Assembly (NCBI GenBank): GCA_002633005.1
Contig: NMRA01000004.1
Span: forward strand, 2,025,935-2,089,934
Direction: 5' to 3'
DNA: 64,000 nt
Source: Phoronis australis
Lineage: Eukaryota > Phoronida > Phoronidae
Made by a program: the position numbers and the translations under genes
In this document: piece after piece, positions 23,535 through 35,967 of the stretch
Layout of the letters: each line of letters begins with the position of its first letter
Numbering within the stretch: position 1 is the stretch's first letter
The notes under the pieces: generated by a model
What the model saw: the letters and a program-made list of their open reading frames with translations, nothing else
The model's database searches: none
What the model was told of the DNA's origin: nothing

Positions 23535-26489
23535 CCTTTTGCGTGCGTGGGCGCGCGCTTTTGTTTGAGAGTCTTCATTGTCTTTCTTCTACAATATAAG
23601 CCAGAACACAATTGTTCGGAACAATGCGTATGTTTAGCCCAGCCAATTCTAGCATTTTATGCTGTGAAAGCACTAGTAAGCCCTTTTCGTCGTCGTAACC
23701 TGTTGCTTCCAAATGAGAATACGAATCGGTTGGGTTGAGTTGATAGCAACGAAAATTGATTACTTGAGGAACACAAGCGTTATGAAACTAAATAACCACT
23801 TGCAAATTCAGTGAAATCAGAAAACAGTACAGTTTATTGACAAATTTTAATTTGAATCTTACTGAATCATGTGAATTGTATGAGAGAGATTTAGTCTAAG
23901 AGAGCTTTACGACTACTTCCTGCTTGCGAATATTTTTGAATAATTGTGCTGCAGATTTGAACTAAAGCAAGGACGTACACACCTGTACATGTCTGGCAGA
24001 ATTTGTTTAGAAACAAAATTACCAGTTTGTATAATGGCCACTTTAAATAAATATTCAAATCAATTACAATTGACTTTTTTGGAAGCAGACACACAAGATG
24101 TTGTTCTGTGTGAGTGACCTCGCGATTCATTAACTCTTGTAAATCTATTAGCTACAACAGTACACCTTGACCAATGAGAATCGTTCTTACTCCCTGACCT
24201 AAAATGACCTACTAAAAAGGGACTGAACAGTTCCCACTTTTCCTGGCGAGTGTGTCATCTCACCTCGAAATCACAAGACCCGAGTATGGATCGAAAAGTT
24301 TATTCTGACTCATATGGCCCTTCCATTGTCACTGAATAGGAAGCGAGGCTCAGAAAAATTGACAGCAAAATTGAGACTTTTCAGCCCCCCCCCCCAACCA
24401 CCACCTCCCTGCCTACGCTTTACAGCACCTAATACATTCCGAATGGAAGTTTACTACAGATAATCCAAAACCATGTCAATGAAAACAATAAATGCGCCTG
24501 CTGATCTTCGGGATAAAGAAGACTTCTATTGCTGTGCGTCCCTTTTCCCGAAAGCACGCTCGCAAATTCTTGATCGGCCACCTGCGGAAAATCAGGGACG
24601 GGGCATCCAACAAGGTTTGGGATTTCCCAAGAAATTTTCCAAACTTTGTCGTGTGAACGTGTATTTTGGTTCATTCCAGAAGTATCTTTTACCATGAATA
24701 ACGCTGACATCCTCACCGCTCGAGTTTGGGCAGCTCGTCCGGTTACTAACCTGAAAATCCGCAGCTATCTTCAAAGAAAGCACCAGGATGTAAATGTGGA
24801 CACAGCTGGCAGGTGATGTTATCGTAGTCTTTGTCTATATACAGTCTTATTATACCACTTGGGCCAGCATTAAACAATTTACTTCTCATTAACTCTATTG
24901 GGTGTACAATAGAATAGGCCAATTATCAAGAGACCTAACCTAGCAGGTAACTGGAAATCCAGGAAAGCCAAGTGTCAGTGTGCATTTCTTGGCATAGCGG
25001 TTTATGAATGAAACTTGTACTCAGGAAATCTCTGAAATTTTTTTTCCAGCCTATTCGTACATTACTTGGAATATTTTAATTTGTTAAACATGTACGCTGT
25101 ACACTGTTATCAAAAATCGCACCCCCGACAGTCTGTTCAACTTGTGGGAGTTTGCTACAAAGAACTCATGGTAATCATATTCAAAATACATGTAAATACT
25201 ATTCTTCTGATACTATGGGGAAAATTAAACGATCGGAAATGTTACTTTTGGGAAATGCAAAAATAGTGGTCTTCTGGTTCTTCAAACGCCAGTCTTTCGG
25301 TGGCGTCCTATCTTATTTTAGCAGCATTTAATGCCTGAACTTACTTGAAAACGTGGCTTAATCAAACATGCTTGTTTTTCGAAAAAGTTGAAAAATTTGT
25401 AAAGGACAGCATCCGCAGAGAATGCTTAACAGGATTTTTATATGCAAGAAGAAACCTTTAGGGAATGCAGAATTATGTATACATGTACATTCTACAGAGA
25501 GCCTTCTCTGGCAGGGGATAATCAAGTCATCAATCGCTCTGTTTTTTTCGCTTTTTCTTGAAACTGCCTACACGTATCAATTGAAAATCTGACAGATAAC
25601 ATCATTTGCTGTTCATTTTTTGTTATTTTGAAATCATAAATCCTTTCATATTTAGGGTTCCAACCCTTGAAGCTGACATTTCGCTGGCATGCATGCGGAC
25701 ATTCTTTTTATTTTCCCATTAATAATTTCTCAACAATAAGCTTACTGACAGAGGACCCAATGATGGGATCTGTTGTCTCTATTTTCTCGTTTTTGTGAAA
25801 TAGTGCAACCTTTATGTCAAGGAAGGTCACTTCTTAGACAGTCACACTATGAAGGACTTGCGATCACCCTTTTTCATTTTTCTGATGGTCTTTCATATCA
25901 AGGGGTCCCCTCTTAGACGGAATCGTCTCTTAGAGAGGCGACCAGGAGCAATTGTACCATTGCCCTCTGCAAATCCGACAGTATCCAGTATTTCCGAGGG
26001 CCGGGAATTACAAACCAATCAGGAAACAAATTTGTGCAACTTGAAAGTACAGCAGTATCAAAGCATTCAGCCCACGCCCAATACAAATAGATTGGGGCAC
26101 CGGTAGTTGACAAATGTTCCCTTTAATTTTCTCTCTTCACTGTTTCGTTGAATTCGTTTTTCGACTGCCCCCGGACCCACGTCTATGCCGGTTGCCACGA
26201 TACAATCCTGACGCCAGGAAATTATTCGGGGGGGGGGGAAGTGAACGAGCCCTCCCACAATCCAATTCCTACGGCCCTGCTTACCCAACGCGTTCACATA
26301 ATTGCTAGGGAGAGCAAATAATACACGCAGTCTTCATATTACTGTACAATGCCACTTCAGCTGAGTCAAGTCTAAAGAGAATGCACCCATATTAAAACAT
26401 AAGTAACTTTACTGATTATGAGTTTTGATCAGTGTCAGTTTTAGATAATTGACTATGCATGGCAGGATACTGTATATTTATTTAAAATT
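23529..26489. other. No gene seen
   Basis: Three kilobases of AT-rich DNA with frames under 96 codons. C- and G-runs near 24386 and 26230 may be worn transposon remnants but could not be paired with a family. Confidence 0.3.
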
Positions 26490-27020
26490 TTGCAATCTTC
26501 AGGATGCAAAATACATTGTTGTACTCGAATTCGACCAGTAAGTCGGTTAACTTTTAAGGGAATTGGAATTTTGATGTGTTATGCATCAAAACAAATCACG
26601 ATCTTCAATCGTAGTACAAAAATTCCCTTAACCCTGTCCTTGTCTTCTTCCAGGATATTGGTCTTGTACAGTGTGCATCCTCCATTCCCCATATTGGTGT
26701 CAGTTGATCGCAGCATGACTCAGTTGTGCAACACCACTACATTTATGTTTAATATACGATCATCAGTGGAGTGTAGAATTATAAAGTATTCAAAGATTGG
26801 GATGTTTAACTTACTACACGAGCTAGATTCGGAACACGTCAAACGACATTTGTTTAGGTCTCATTCTGGGAAATATATGTCACATGGCACTCTTCATAAC
26901 GAACATTCATCAACTGCGATCGTAAGACAGCCTTTTTGTCAAAATGAACGCTGTCGGTTAAGAATAGATTCAATGCGTGGGTCTCGGAGAACCGTATTTT
27001 CCGAAGTCGGGACATTCTGA
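26490..27020 (+). other. Longest non-repeat ORF, 176 codons, unrecognised
   Basis: The longest reading frame in the window that is not made by a simple repeat or a gap. It is preceded by TTTTGCAATCTTCAG, a fair 3' splice site, and has its own stop at 27018-27020. The peptide is rich in Ser, Arg and Cys, lacks recognisable domains, membrane segments or repeats, and has no obvious donor. A 176-codon frame is longer than expected by chance in AT-rich DNA, but nothing else argues that it is translated. Confidence 0.25.
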
Positions 27021-28035
27021 TATACGGCACCTTTTTACAATCAGATTTGAAACTTCCGTCAAAATCGAATACCGTTGGTTTAAGAAAAATTCTTTCAATA
27101 AGAGGTGCACGCTATCGTGATTTGAATGTTTTAGTTATTAAATGGTATTGTGATGGCTGCAAAAAACTCCTTGTCAAACATCAGAATAACGTGCGCATCA
27201 ACTCACGTTCAAACTGCTGAGAGACCTTTTTCCAATACCTTCAATAAACGTCTGGTTAGGCTATTAGCTCATTGGGCTATTTGAGCGATGCCTGCCGTCG
27301 TGAAACTTTTCCTATTTGTGAAAGAACAAACTAGGCGAGACTTTTTGTCCATGCATTGGCTTTATCCCAGGTAAAAGGAAAATTCTCGTCACAATAAAGC
27401 GTTGCAATGGAATGGAAAGGAAGTTAATCCTCAAATCCGGAAAATGCGCCCACTCAGCATGCGCGCCCTAATGAAATGCTTTCAATGCATAGTGCAGTAG
27501 TGTTAAAAAATACACATGCTTGGACAAAGCTCTGCCAGGCTATGCCTCGTCGAAATTATTTGACATTTAGTCGATTTTGGTCACAATTAATGCTAATTCT
27601 TACTGATGTATCTGTAATAGACTTGCGCTGTGTGTTGTCGTTTTTGACAGGGTGGATAGATCGAGCAGCTACTGTTGAGATTTTGCCGATATTTAACCAG
27701 AATTGTTTCTAGCGGAATATTAAAGGGCTGTTTAGTCTCAGTTTTGTGAGCAGTAACTTTGAAGAATTTCAACGTTATCTATTTGATTTCGAAGTCTATT
27801 GTAGATTTAGTTCACGTCGCCTTAGCTAAAAGTTAAGCTGTCGCCCGCTATGAATCCGATACATTTTAAGGTTCTTTCTCATTCCTTTAAATTTGTATGA
27901 TGTTTTCATAGTTGCCTTCGCACCCAAAAGCATATTGCAGTCAATCACTGTTTTCAATTCTTGTGAGCTCAAATGACAAGTGTTAATTGAACGCCACCGA
28001 AATATCTAAGATATCACCAGACAATAGGGCAGTCC
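27021..28035. other. No gene seen
   Basis: AT-rich DNA with no splice-bounded frame or repeat. Confidence 0.3.
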
Positions 28036-28079
28036 CGGGTTACACAGCGACACTCGTCGAGTGTCGCTGTATTTACCCG
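28036..28079. repeat. Near-perfect palindrome (hairpin)
   Basis: ACAGCGACACTCG (28044-28056) and its exact reverse complement (28058-28070) are separated by one base. CGGGT at 28036-28040 and ACCCG at 28075-28079 extend the stem after a short bulge. The total is about 18 paired positions. Confidence 0.9.
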
Positions 28080-30650
28080 TAATTCCGCAAGCCTCATTCA
28101 CGTGTTATTTGTTGTTGTCTGATCATTAACAATTTTTTTCGGTTGCATTACTAAATTCGTCCTTCCAGTGCCAACGAAGTATATTGGCTATGCTGTGGGC
28201 TGCAACTCCGACGTGAAAAATGTTTGATGACCTGGACAAATACCCGTGGATGCGTGATCTGAAATTCTTCGTCTTCCCTAGATCAATGAGAGATTGTGCC
28301 TGATTTCAAAAACTAGCTCACGCGCTATCTTATCTTCGGGACAAAATAGAGTTCTATCGCCGTGTAATCCGGAATGTTCCTATTGTTCCGTAATGCATTT
28401 GATGAAACGTCAACAGCACCCTAAATGAAATCCTTAGAATTTCTTATTTATTGAATTGACGAACACAAATTCCGACTGAAAACTACGTTGTGATTGGCAG
28501 ATGCACCAATACGAAGTTCTTTGCAATTTTTGTAATGCTATCCTCTTTGCTTACCCGATGTGTTATTTGTGGTCTGTCAGATGTCTTGTGCTATTAATTT
28601 GACATCAGGTGCGTCTGTATACGATATCGTATATACATGCATGGAATGCCTTGACAAAATTGACTACTCAAGGTTACAAATTAAAACAACTTAGGTAACC
28701 CAGCAATGACACGCAAAAGTGTCTTTTTGAACAGTAGAAACCTTATCAATTGCGTTTCGGTTAATGTAACCAAACTTTTATCAGTGGGGGAACATTCGTA
28801 TGTGTAGTTACATAGTTCCGTAGCAACCTTTCGTTAACACACACTTGATTGAAAACATGACTGAACCTTTTTCTTGGACAGCTTGTTGTGCACACGCTCA
28901 TACTCTGTACAATTTCGAATTCCGATCTTCCGGAGTGCAGTTGTAAAGCAAATTGCCAGTAGACATTACACACGCATACGTTAAAATAGTTGCAAAAATT
29001 TGAGATCACCATTCTCATCCTCAAGCACTTGATAAAATAAATGTCAAGGAAACGAGATGACAAAGACGTAAGCCGTGATACAGGTAGAGATACAAACAAG
29101 CAGTTTTTAGCTTTCTCAGTATACACGGTTACAATTGCTATGGATAAATGCTTCCGAAACAAATATGGGAGTGCCACCGTCTTTTGTTATCACTTCAGTC
29201 TAGAGGATTTTGTGTACCACTTCTAAGCAATAATTTTCTGCAGACTATCACAACTTCACAGAATTTATTTGTACACAAGTAATTAATTCCCTTGACCCTG
29301 GGCCATTCGAAGGGTCATGCTGACGGATCTATCCAAGACGTTCGATGCTCTGTCTTAGTAACTACGTGTTGTCAAACTGACCATAATCCTTGGGCTGATT
29401 TCCGACTACCTTTGCCAGATAGAGTAGGAACTGAAACCCTCCTCTCAAGTTTTATCATTGTTTGCTAGGAACCTGGAGGTACCTAGGGGAATTGGTTCAC
29501 AAAATATCTTTTTAATTTTTATGTAACTCTGTTTGACCCTGCAGGCACACAGTTTTGGCTATTAGACCAGCTGTTAATTATGCCATTCAGTATCTCACTG
29601 CTGACTCTGCCACGCTCAATAACTGACTCTCTACGAATATCATGGAACAGAGTCCCGATGAAGTCCCGGTTGTGACCCTTCCTGGTTGGAACAAAAATGT
29701 TAAAGAAGGTATAGTCTACCCGTGGATGGGCAAAATGATAACGAGTCTCAAAATTGTGTCAAGTTTCTCAGGTCAACTCTAGATCATCTGACTTTCAAAC
29801 ACCATGAAGAGATTTTAAGCAGTAGTGCATCCAGAAGACACGAGTGACTGACTGACTGGATTGTTTTGACTTGGATAGCCGTATAACTATTTACAATTCA
29901 TATATCATTGCCACATTTAATAGTTGTCCACCAAATGGGACGTACTACTAGAGGACACATGCTTAAATGTTGTAAAGTCTCAATTACCGAGCCCTAAAAA
30001 TCACTCGTAGTGACTTTACTAGCTTGCATTTATGACCTGTTGAGTGCCAGAATTATCCCAGCACGTGAAGTTGCAAAGCTTCGAACAGTTGTGCCAGAGG
30101 TCATGAAAAACTTCGTGGTCAATCGTCTGGTGGTGTAATGTTGTTTTTGACGTCAAACACATCCACTAAAATTTGATTGTCAAGCATACCCTCACTGCGC
30201 TGGCAATCAAGAAAATATAATCCGGAAAACAGTCTATACATTATAAAGAACAAGAAGTAGACCTTAGAAAGTGTGTCAATCTAAATGTGTTCAAGTTGCA
30301 ACTGAGAAATACCACTTTCATATCCACTACAATTCAGTTTGGTGTGTTAATTTGTTTGATTTTGATTTTTTTTATTTATTTTTCCCATTTTTATTTTATG
30401 ATCGAAACGAGCCTCTGGTTGATGTTTTCTACATTTAAAACTTACTTAAAATAAACATTGACTGGAATAGCGGACTTGCAGAGTTATTTCTGGATTGTCG
30501 CAGAAACTCTTTGGTAAGCACTCGCATTTTGTAAACATTTGTAGTCTTCTGAGGACTTATTAAAAGTTGAATAGCGGAGAACCACGCATTTTATATAACG
30601 TTAATGAGAATGCCACACGATTTAATTAGTCCTTTTTACTTTCTTAAAAG
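28080..30650. other. No gene seen
   Basis: AT-rich DNA. A 138-codon minus-strand frame (28761-29177) has no recognisable domain and no good splice sites. Confidence 0.3.
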
Positions 30651-30723
30651 GTCTATATCCATATCACCTCGTATACGGTCGATCCTACTTCGCCGAGAGG
30701 TGTCGCGATAACCTGCGAGGAAG
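30651..30723 (+). other. Candidate exon or leader upstream of the THAP fragment
   Basis: Bounded by a pyrimidine-rich CCTTTTTACTTTCTTAAAAG and a near-perfect donor GAGGAAG|GTGAGT. Two frames are open across 73 bp, so coding status is unclear. It lies 53 bp upstream of the THAP start codon in a locally G+C-rich stretch that also has GACGTCA (a CRE-like half palindrome) at about 30741, so it may instead be part of a promoter or 5' leader. Confidence 0.3.
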
Positions 30724-30776
30724 GTGAGTAAAGGAGGCAGCGACGTCAGTGGTTCTTATGCAAAGTGAGTGTCGCT

Positions 30777-31033
30777 ATGGTGTGGTGTATCGTTCCCGCT
30801 TGTGCGAACTATGAAGTTGCGAGGAAAGCGGGTATATCCTTTTTCGATTTCCTCTAGAGCCCGAAATGCTTAGGAAGTGGCTCGCGGCAGTGAAGAATGA
30901 AAAGTACGCCGATCATACCAAGTATGAGGCCGTGAAACATCTCCGTGTCTGTGGCCGGTATTTCGCCGACAGTGATTTCACTGACGCGTACCGCCTTACC
31001 AAACAGTCCATGCCAGAGCAGAAAAAAGACTGA
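30777..31033 (+). pseudogene. THAP-type zinc-finger domain, frameshifted
   Basis: An ATG at 30777 starts a 26-codon frame (VWCIVPACANYEVARKAGIS, then FFDF) that ends at TAG 30855-30857. A shift of one base at about 30851 opens a second frame of 60 codons to TGA 31031-31033 (LEPEMLRKWLAAVKN, then LRVCGRYFADSDF). Together they show the THAP layout: N-terminal Cys-x4-Cys, an FP-like turn, an invariant Trp (RKW) and a final Cys-x2-[His] followed by F. Here the His position is Tyr (CGRYF), so a zinc ligand is lost. THAP domains bind DNA and occur in host regulators and P-element-type transposases. A missing base could be a sequencing error; the Tyr suggests real decay. Confidence 0.65.
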
Positions 31034-32500
31034 CGAACACCCGTCTAAATCGGATTGCAAGTTACCATGTTGACGTTTATTGTTGTGCATTCCGTTTCAA
31101 AATGAATTATTCTCACCCTAACTAATGCTTATATAAAACTAAAACAAAGTGTTAAAGTCTGTCTCATTAGATACAATTTGTAATGCCTTTGGAGTGTTCG
31201 TGAGTGCAAATGTTTTGAGATGCCAGCAATGAATAAATCATTGCGTTACCGGCTTTAGATGCAATAGAGCTAGTGACCAGGCACTTAGGTCATGCTAATT
31301 CAATGTTTGCTGACAGAAAGCTGTTGCAAAACAATAATTCAATTTATAGGTTATAGTGAGATGTTAGGCGATTTTTATTTAGATATACATATAAATTATT
31401 CGAATCATTGTTACTGTTCAACTTTTGCCCTGAAAGTTCTTTGGAAGGGAACCAGAATTTGCGGCAAGTAGATTTGCAATTTCGAGGCCAATTCACCAAA
31501 ATAATCACGTTCACATTATTTCTTTGGATCACTAGTATAATCTTTTCTTGACTGGAAGTTTCCAACTTTGGCTGGTTTATGTTCATTATGTCGCCAGTCC
31601 GGCCGCAATGGGCCTGATCGGGTTCCGAGCCACTGGCCGGGATAACAAGCGTTTTGTGTGTTCAGAATTGAAAAATGGCAAGTCTAAAATTACAATTCAC
31701 AGCTATGTTCTCCTGTCTGTATTTCGTGGAAGGATTATTTGAATTCATCGCGACCGACCTTGATAAATTGACCTACCGAAATTTGTAAGCTACCATGTTA
31801 CGTTCACCTACCAATAAATCCGCGAAATAAAACAACACGTTTGTTCAAGAACGTGTAAGGGTTTTAAGTCTAATTTTGATGATTTATTGTTATAAAACGA
31901 TGCATTCAAGTGATAAGCTGACGCCAGTAAGCACGTTGCTGAACAGACTGCGTTCGAACTCTGACGTCATCGGTTAATTTCAACACCTCCGTCTGCCGTC
32001 AGGTGTCAGGTAAAAGAACTGAACTTGCTGTTATCGAGGGCAACTACTCGACCTAAATTGATACGAAATAAGTTGTTTTTGGGTGGCATTCTCCTATAAG
32101 GGTCTAGGTGAAATCTGATGTTGATGAAGCATCGATTTATGTCATTTGTGATGTCCGTATATGTACGGCTAAATTGAAATCTTACTTTTACGTCAACTTG
32201 TATTGCATTTCGCTTTCACTGCAGTAAACTAATTCACGTTAAACATAATTATCTATTCACCCGAAGTATACCGCACTGCGCCAACCATAGTCGCCGGTGC
32301 ACGATGTTCGATACTTTCCATTAGGTCGATGAGGTTTGGACGCATACACTGTACGTGTGGGTAAATCCGTAACACTATTCTTTGGTAAATATGTCATGAA
32401 ACCTACATAACGTTTATTTCTTGAATTAAAATTGACCAAAAGGGTTTTTTATCCCCTTGAAATTAATTCTCATATACATGTACATAAAAACAAGCCTTCC
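31034..32500. other. No gene seen
   Basis: No continuation of the THAP reading frame and no transposase-like frame was found downstream, and no inverted repeat bracketing the THAP fragment was seen. Confidence 0.3.
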
Positions 32501-32646
32501 CAGTGGCGGATTTAGAGGGAGGTCAAGGAGCCATGTCCCCCCTTAAAATTCTCTCAGGTTCCTTTGGCAGTTCGGGGGTGCGAATTTCTGACGGACAAAA
32601 TTCTCTGCCCTGGCCCCCCTAACTCAAAATCCTGGATGCGCCCCTG
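32501..32646 (-). mobile_element. Family 1 MITE, copy C (reverse)
   Basis: Starts CAGTGGCGGATTTAGAGGG and ends AATCCTGGATGCGCCCCTG, with a perfect 5-bp target duplication CTTCC (32496-32500 and 32647-32651). The core blocks TTTGGCAGTTCGGGGGTGCG and ATTCTCTGCCCTGG are the reverse complement of those at 10254 and 16296. Confidence 0.92.
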
Positions 32647-33110
32647 CTTCCGTAGCCGGACTCGTCAAGTGACTGGCTGTGAATGCGTTTAGAAAAGCAT
32701 ACACGTACTGTCATGTCTTAAGTATTCTGCTAATGAGGATTTCATAACAGTTCTCTTATTCGTTGTCTTTATGGTGTACTTGCATGCGCTACATCTTCCT
32801 TCCGCTGGAAACACATCGCCGCGAGGCACGAACTGGAATTAGGCGAGGTTGTGTTTCTGCCTCATCATGGGTAAAATTGCTCGTTAGACATTTCAAGTCC
32901 TAATTAAGTGCGGCACCTCTTTGAACAGAGGCTATATTGCATGACGAGTAACCGGGAGAGCACGGGAGACGAGGCGTTCCACGGGGTTTGGGTCACACCT
33001 CCACGAAATTTTCAGAATAAATTCCTATTAATGTAAATTGTGTTTCATTACGAGTTACGAGTTGATGAGTTATCAGTACAAGAACGTTGATAGCTAATTC
33101 ATCAGTTAGA

Positions 33111-33251
33111 CATGGGCGGCGCTCCATAGGGGGGCTGGGGGGCTATAACCCCCACTTTTTCCGGTGCTACGCCGCCCATGGTCTATGGGCGGTGCACCAC
33201 AGGGAGGCTGGATACTATAGCCCCCACTTTTTCGCTACTACGCCGCCCATG
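33111..33251. mobile_element. Family 3 MITE, second two-monomer copy
   Basis: Two near-palindromic monomers of about 70 bp, each running CATGGGCGG...CCCCCACTTTTT...CGCCGCCCATG, head to tail. Flanks give TAGAC on both sides if the first C is counted as target (33107-33111 and 33252-33256). Orientation relative to 8335-8488 is inverted in the interior, but the element is nearly symmetrical. Confidence 0.8.
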
Positions 33252-33654
33252 TAGACACTTAAGTACACTGTACTGTCTGCAAAAACATCATACTCCTAGC
33301 AACCTGATCGATGCAGCGGGTTTTGTTCGAACAAGTCTAATCTATCACTAATAACCCGTCCATGATAATGATCTTCAATATACTATTATTGGAATTCGTT
33401 GGAGAAAAATACCGATATTTTTGTAGTTATCAAACAATTTAGAATATTATCTTTGGCAATTCACATGTACTGGTCTTTGATTCAGTTTATTTGTTTCTTT
33501 TTGGTGACATGCCACGATACTTCTGTTTTTTGATTGAATGTATATTATGTGTTTTTATGACAAATTTGAATTATTCTTACTGCCCCCCCAAATATAAGTG
33601 GCAGTGTACGATTTATAAGATCTTGCCTGAGAGGGGCCTTGGTCGGCTCACATG

Positions 33655-34625
33655 AATGCCGCGTGTTATTATAAGTTCTAGCGACAGATAATCAGAAGAC
33701 ATTATTAGCTTCTGTTAATGAGATACAGGATTATGAACAAATGGCCTATTCAAAGGCTGACATTACACAACAATGAACTCATTTTGTCAATTGTGGGCAA
33801 CCTGAGATGCAATTTATGTTTATGAGGTTGGAAGGTCCGACATATTGAGGTCACGTGCGTTACGGAGTAATGACAACTGTTGAAACATGACTGTGATTCG
33901 CAATTTCAGTAACTATCGTTCTTGTGTTCGTTTGATGACATATACATGTAGTAATGGAGGGAAAACAGGCACGTGATGAACACCTTCATCGTCATCGCAC
34001 ACCTCGATGTAACTGTCATCTGCTTGTTTAGTGTGACGTCATGTTGACGTCTTGGACCCAGTCAAATACTATTAAAACGCCAAATTGAAAAACAGAAAAA
34101 CAATTATAATCATTACACCAGACTTAGGTGCCACTGTGATTTACAAAGCACTTTGAAAATTATTACTTGTCTATAGACCTGGTCCATCTTAATCTTCACC
34201 AACTCCCATGGAGCATACAACGGGTGCAACTGTTGTCGGACCAAACCGATTAATCCAAACCCATAATTTTGTAAACCAATTCAAATGCTTAAACTGTCCC
34301 CGTGGTTTCCTGAATCGGAAAAATCCAAGACCTACAAATTTTTTGAAAATGCTATGTGACAGTGCATTTATGTAAATATGTGTAGGTCCAAATCGCGTCA
34401 TAATAGTGGCAGATACGTCAGCACTAAACATTCGAATTTTTAGATGCTTAGGCTTTTGAACTCATAGTTCCGAGGGTTACTACCCAGTCGTTTCCAAATA
34501 TTTAGTCCACTCCAATTGACTAATCACTAAGTTGACTATTGTTGTGCCCACCCGATCACGTGACTTAGCCTTAAAAACAAAGGTAATGGCTGCAACTATT
34601 CCAATGTGTCTAATAAGCGAAATAC
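33655..34625 (+). repeat. Duplicated segment with E-box promoter-like core, copy 1
   Basis: Two blocks (about 33655-34030 and 34470-34625) align by eye with 45650-46215 in the same order and orientation. The intervening 440 bp are absent from the partner. Shared blocks include GCGACAGATAATCAGAA / ACGACAGATAATTAGAA, GAACACC...CGTCATCG and CCAATTGAC. The second block has GATCACGTGAC (34554-34564), an E-box of the USF/MITF type, 22 bases before an ATG at 34586. It may be an old transposon or a duplicated promoter. Confidence 0.6.
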
Positions 34626-34659
34626 TGTGTTATTTTAAATATTTCTTTGCTCTACAGCA

Positions 34660-34700
34660 TACATGTACATACATGTACATGTATGTATGTCATGTATGTC
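34660..34700. repeat. TACATG/TATG simple repeat
   Basis: ACATGTACATACATGTACAT followed by GTATGTATGTCATGTATGT. This is the longest of many patches of the palindromic word TACATGTA in the window. Confidence 0.9.
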
Positions 34701-34853
34701 GTGATTTCTAGTTCACGGAAGTTGACTTGCAAATGAATTTTAAAGGCCATCAATGCATCCAATCTACTTATTTTCTGATAATTTTACGTTTTTTACCTCA
34801 TTTTGCTTCTCACGGAACACACAACTCCATACAGTTATAGGTGTACCGCTTAC

Positions 34854-34955
34854 CTTGTGCACGCGCAGCATCATCTGGCCAAGTCAGATGTAAACCCTGT
34901 GTCACCTCACGTTTATGCTTGTGGTTAAAAAACAAACACATCGAAACTCCACTTG
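34854..34955 (-). other. Candidate internal exon
   Basis: On the minus strand 102 bp lie between TTTTGCGTTAACAG (3' splice site) and GTGCACAAG|GTAAGC (a strong 5' splice site). The open frame of 33 codons ends KREVTQGLHLTWPDDAARAQ. The donor-side half looks the more protein-like, and an alternative acceptor inside the exon (after TTTTTTAACCACAAG) would keep only that half. Incoming phase is 1 base and outgoing phase 1. Function unknown. Confidence 0.33.
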
Positions 34956-35480
34956 CTGTTAACGCAAAATTTTGGACGAAAGTGAATAAAATTAGCAAGT
35001 TTTGCAGCAAAAATCAATTCAAGGAAAGGAACGCATGTATAAGCTGCAAGTCGACTTTATTAAAGTGTTATATTTGCGTTAAGGCCTTTTGATTAAAGAT
35101 GTGGCTATTCAAAAACGGAGGGCGTAAGGACTTTCATCGGTCGCGGGTCAATGGCGGCCAGCAAAGGTCTCAGATGTCCGCAAATATCCACTCAGCGAAA
35201 TTTGGTCTTACCAAAATGGCTAGCTACATGAGACTCTGAATAAACTCGATACTTAAAGTAGCTCACAAATGTGTTTGTTAGGGAGGAATTAAGGAAATAT
35301 GAGCTTTTGATTGGGCACAACGGGTTGGTGTGTTTGTAGTTGTTGTGACAACTGAGTGTTTGAGCACGTTGTGGTTCTTTTCACTTTCTCACTGAACATC
35401 GAAGAAGCGTAGATATGGCAAGTTTGTACTTAGAAGTCTATCCTAGTAATGCCGTAATGATCTCGTGCTATCGAGGCTGC

Positions 35481-35496
35481 GCCACGCATGCGTGGC
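35481..35496. repeat. Perfect 16-bp palindrome
   Basis: GCCACGCATGCGTGGC reads the same on both strands with no loop. It may be a dimeric protein binding site or coincidence. Confidence 0.6.
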
Positions 35497-35967
35497 ATTT
35501 GTTACATTCGTTTGTTCCGGTGTTTGTTCTCGTTGGTCAGTTTGTTGTCAAAAACTGTTCATAACTCAGCAGTTTTTCAACACAACTTGCACAAAAGTCT
35601 TATCATTAGAAATCCCTTGGTAAGTTTTTGATACTGATACCAGAAGCAAAAAATTACAAGGAATGTGATGAACTATTTACTGCAAATGTCTATTCGAAAT
35701 TTGCAGAAATTTCATGGTAATAATGGGGAAACATCTGTTACGAAGCTTTGAAATGTACTATATGCATTGGTTGAAGTGTTGGGCTTTCCACAGAAGTATA
35801 GTAATAAACTCATTTCTTCAGAAAATAAAAAATAGTGATCCTCCATGTAGTGTATGTTAAATACTACAGTTAACAGTAAACCTAGTGCTCAGAAATCGAA
35901 TTAACAAATACGGCACCTGGACAACAGGTAAACGTTACACAAATGAATTAATAGAAACAACTAAATA

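Noticed and set aside
28761-29177. 138-codon minus-strand frame
   Set aside because: No domain, no splice context and no repeat pairing; chance is a sufficient explanation.
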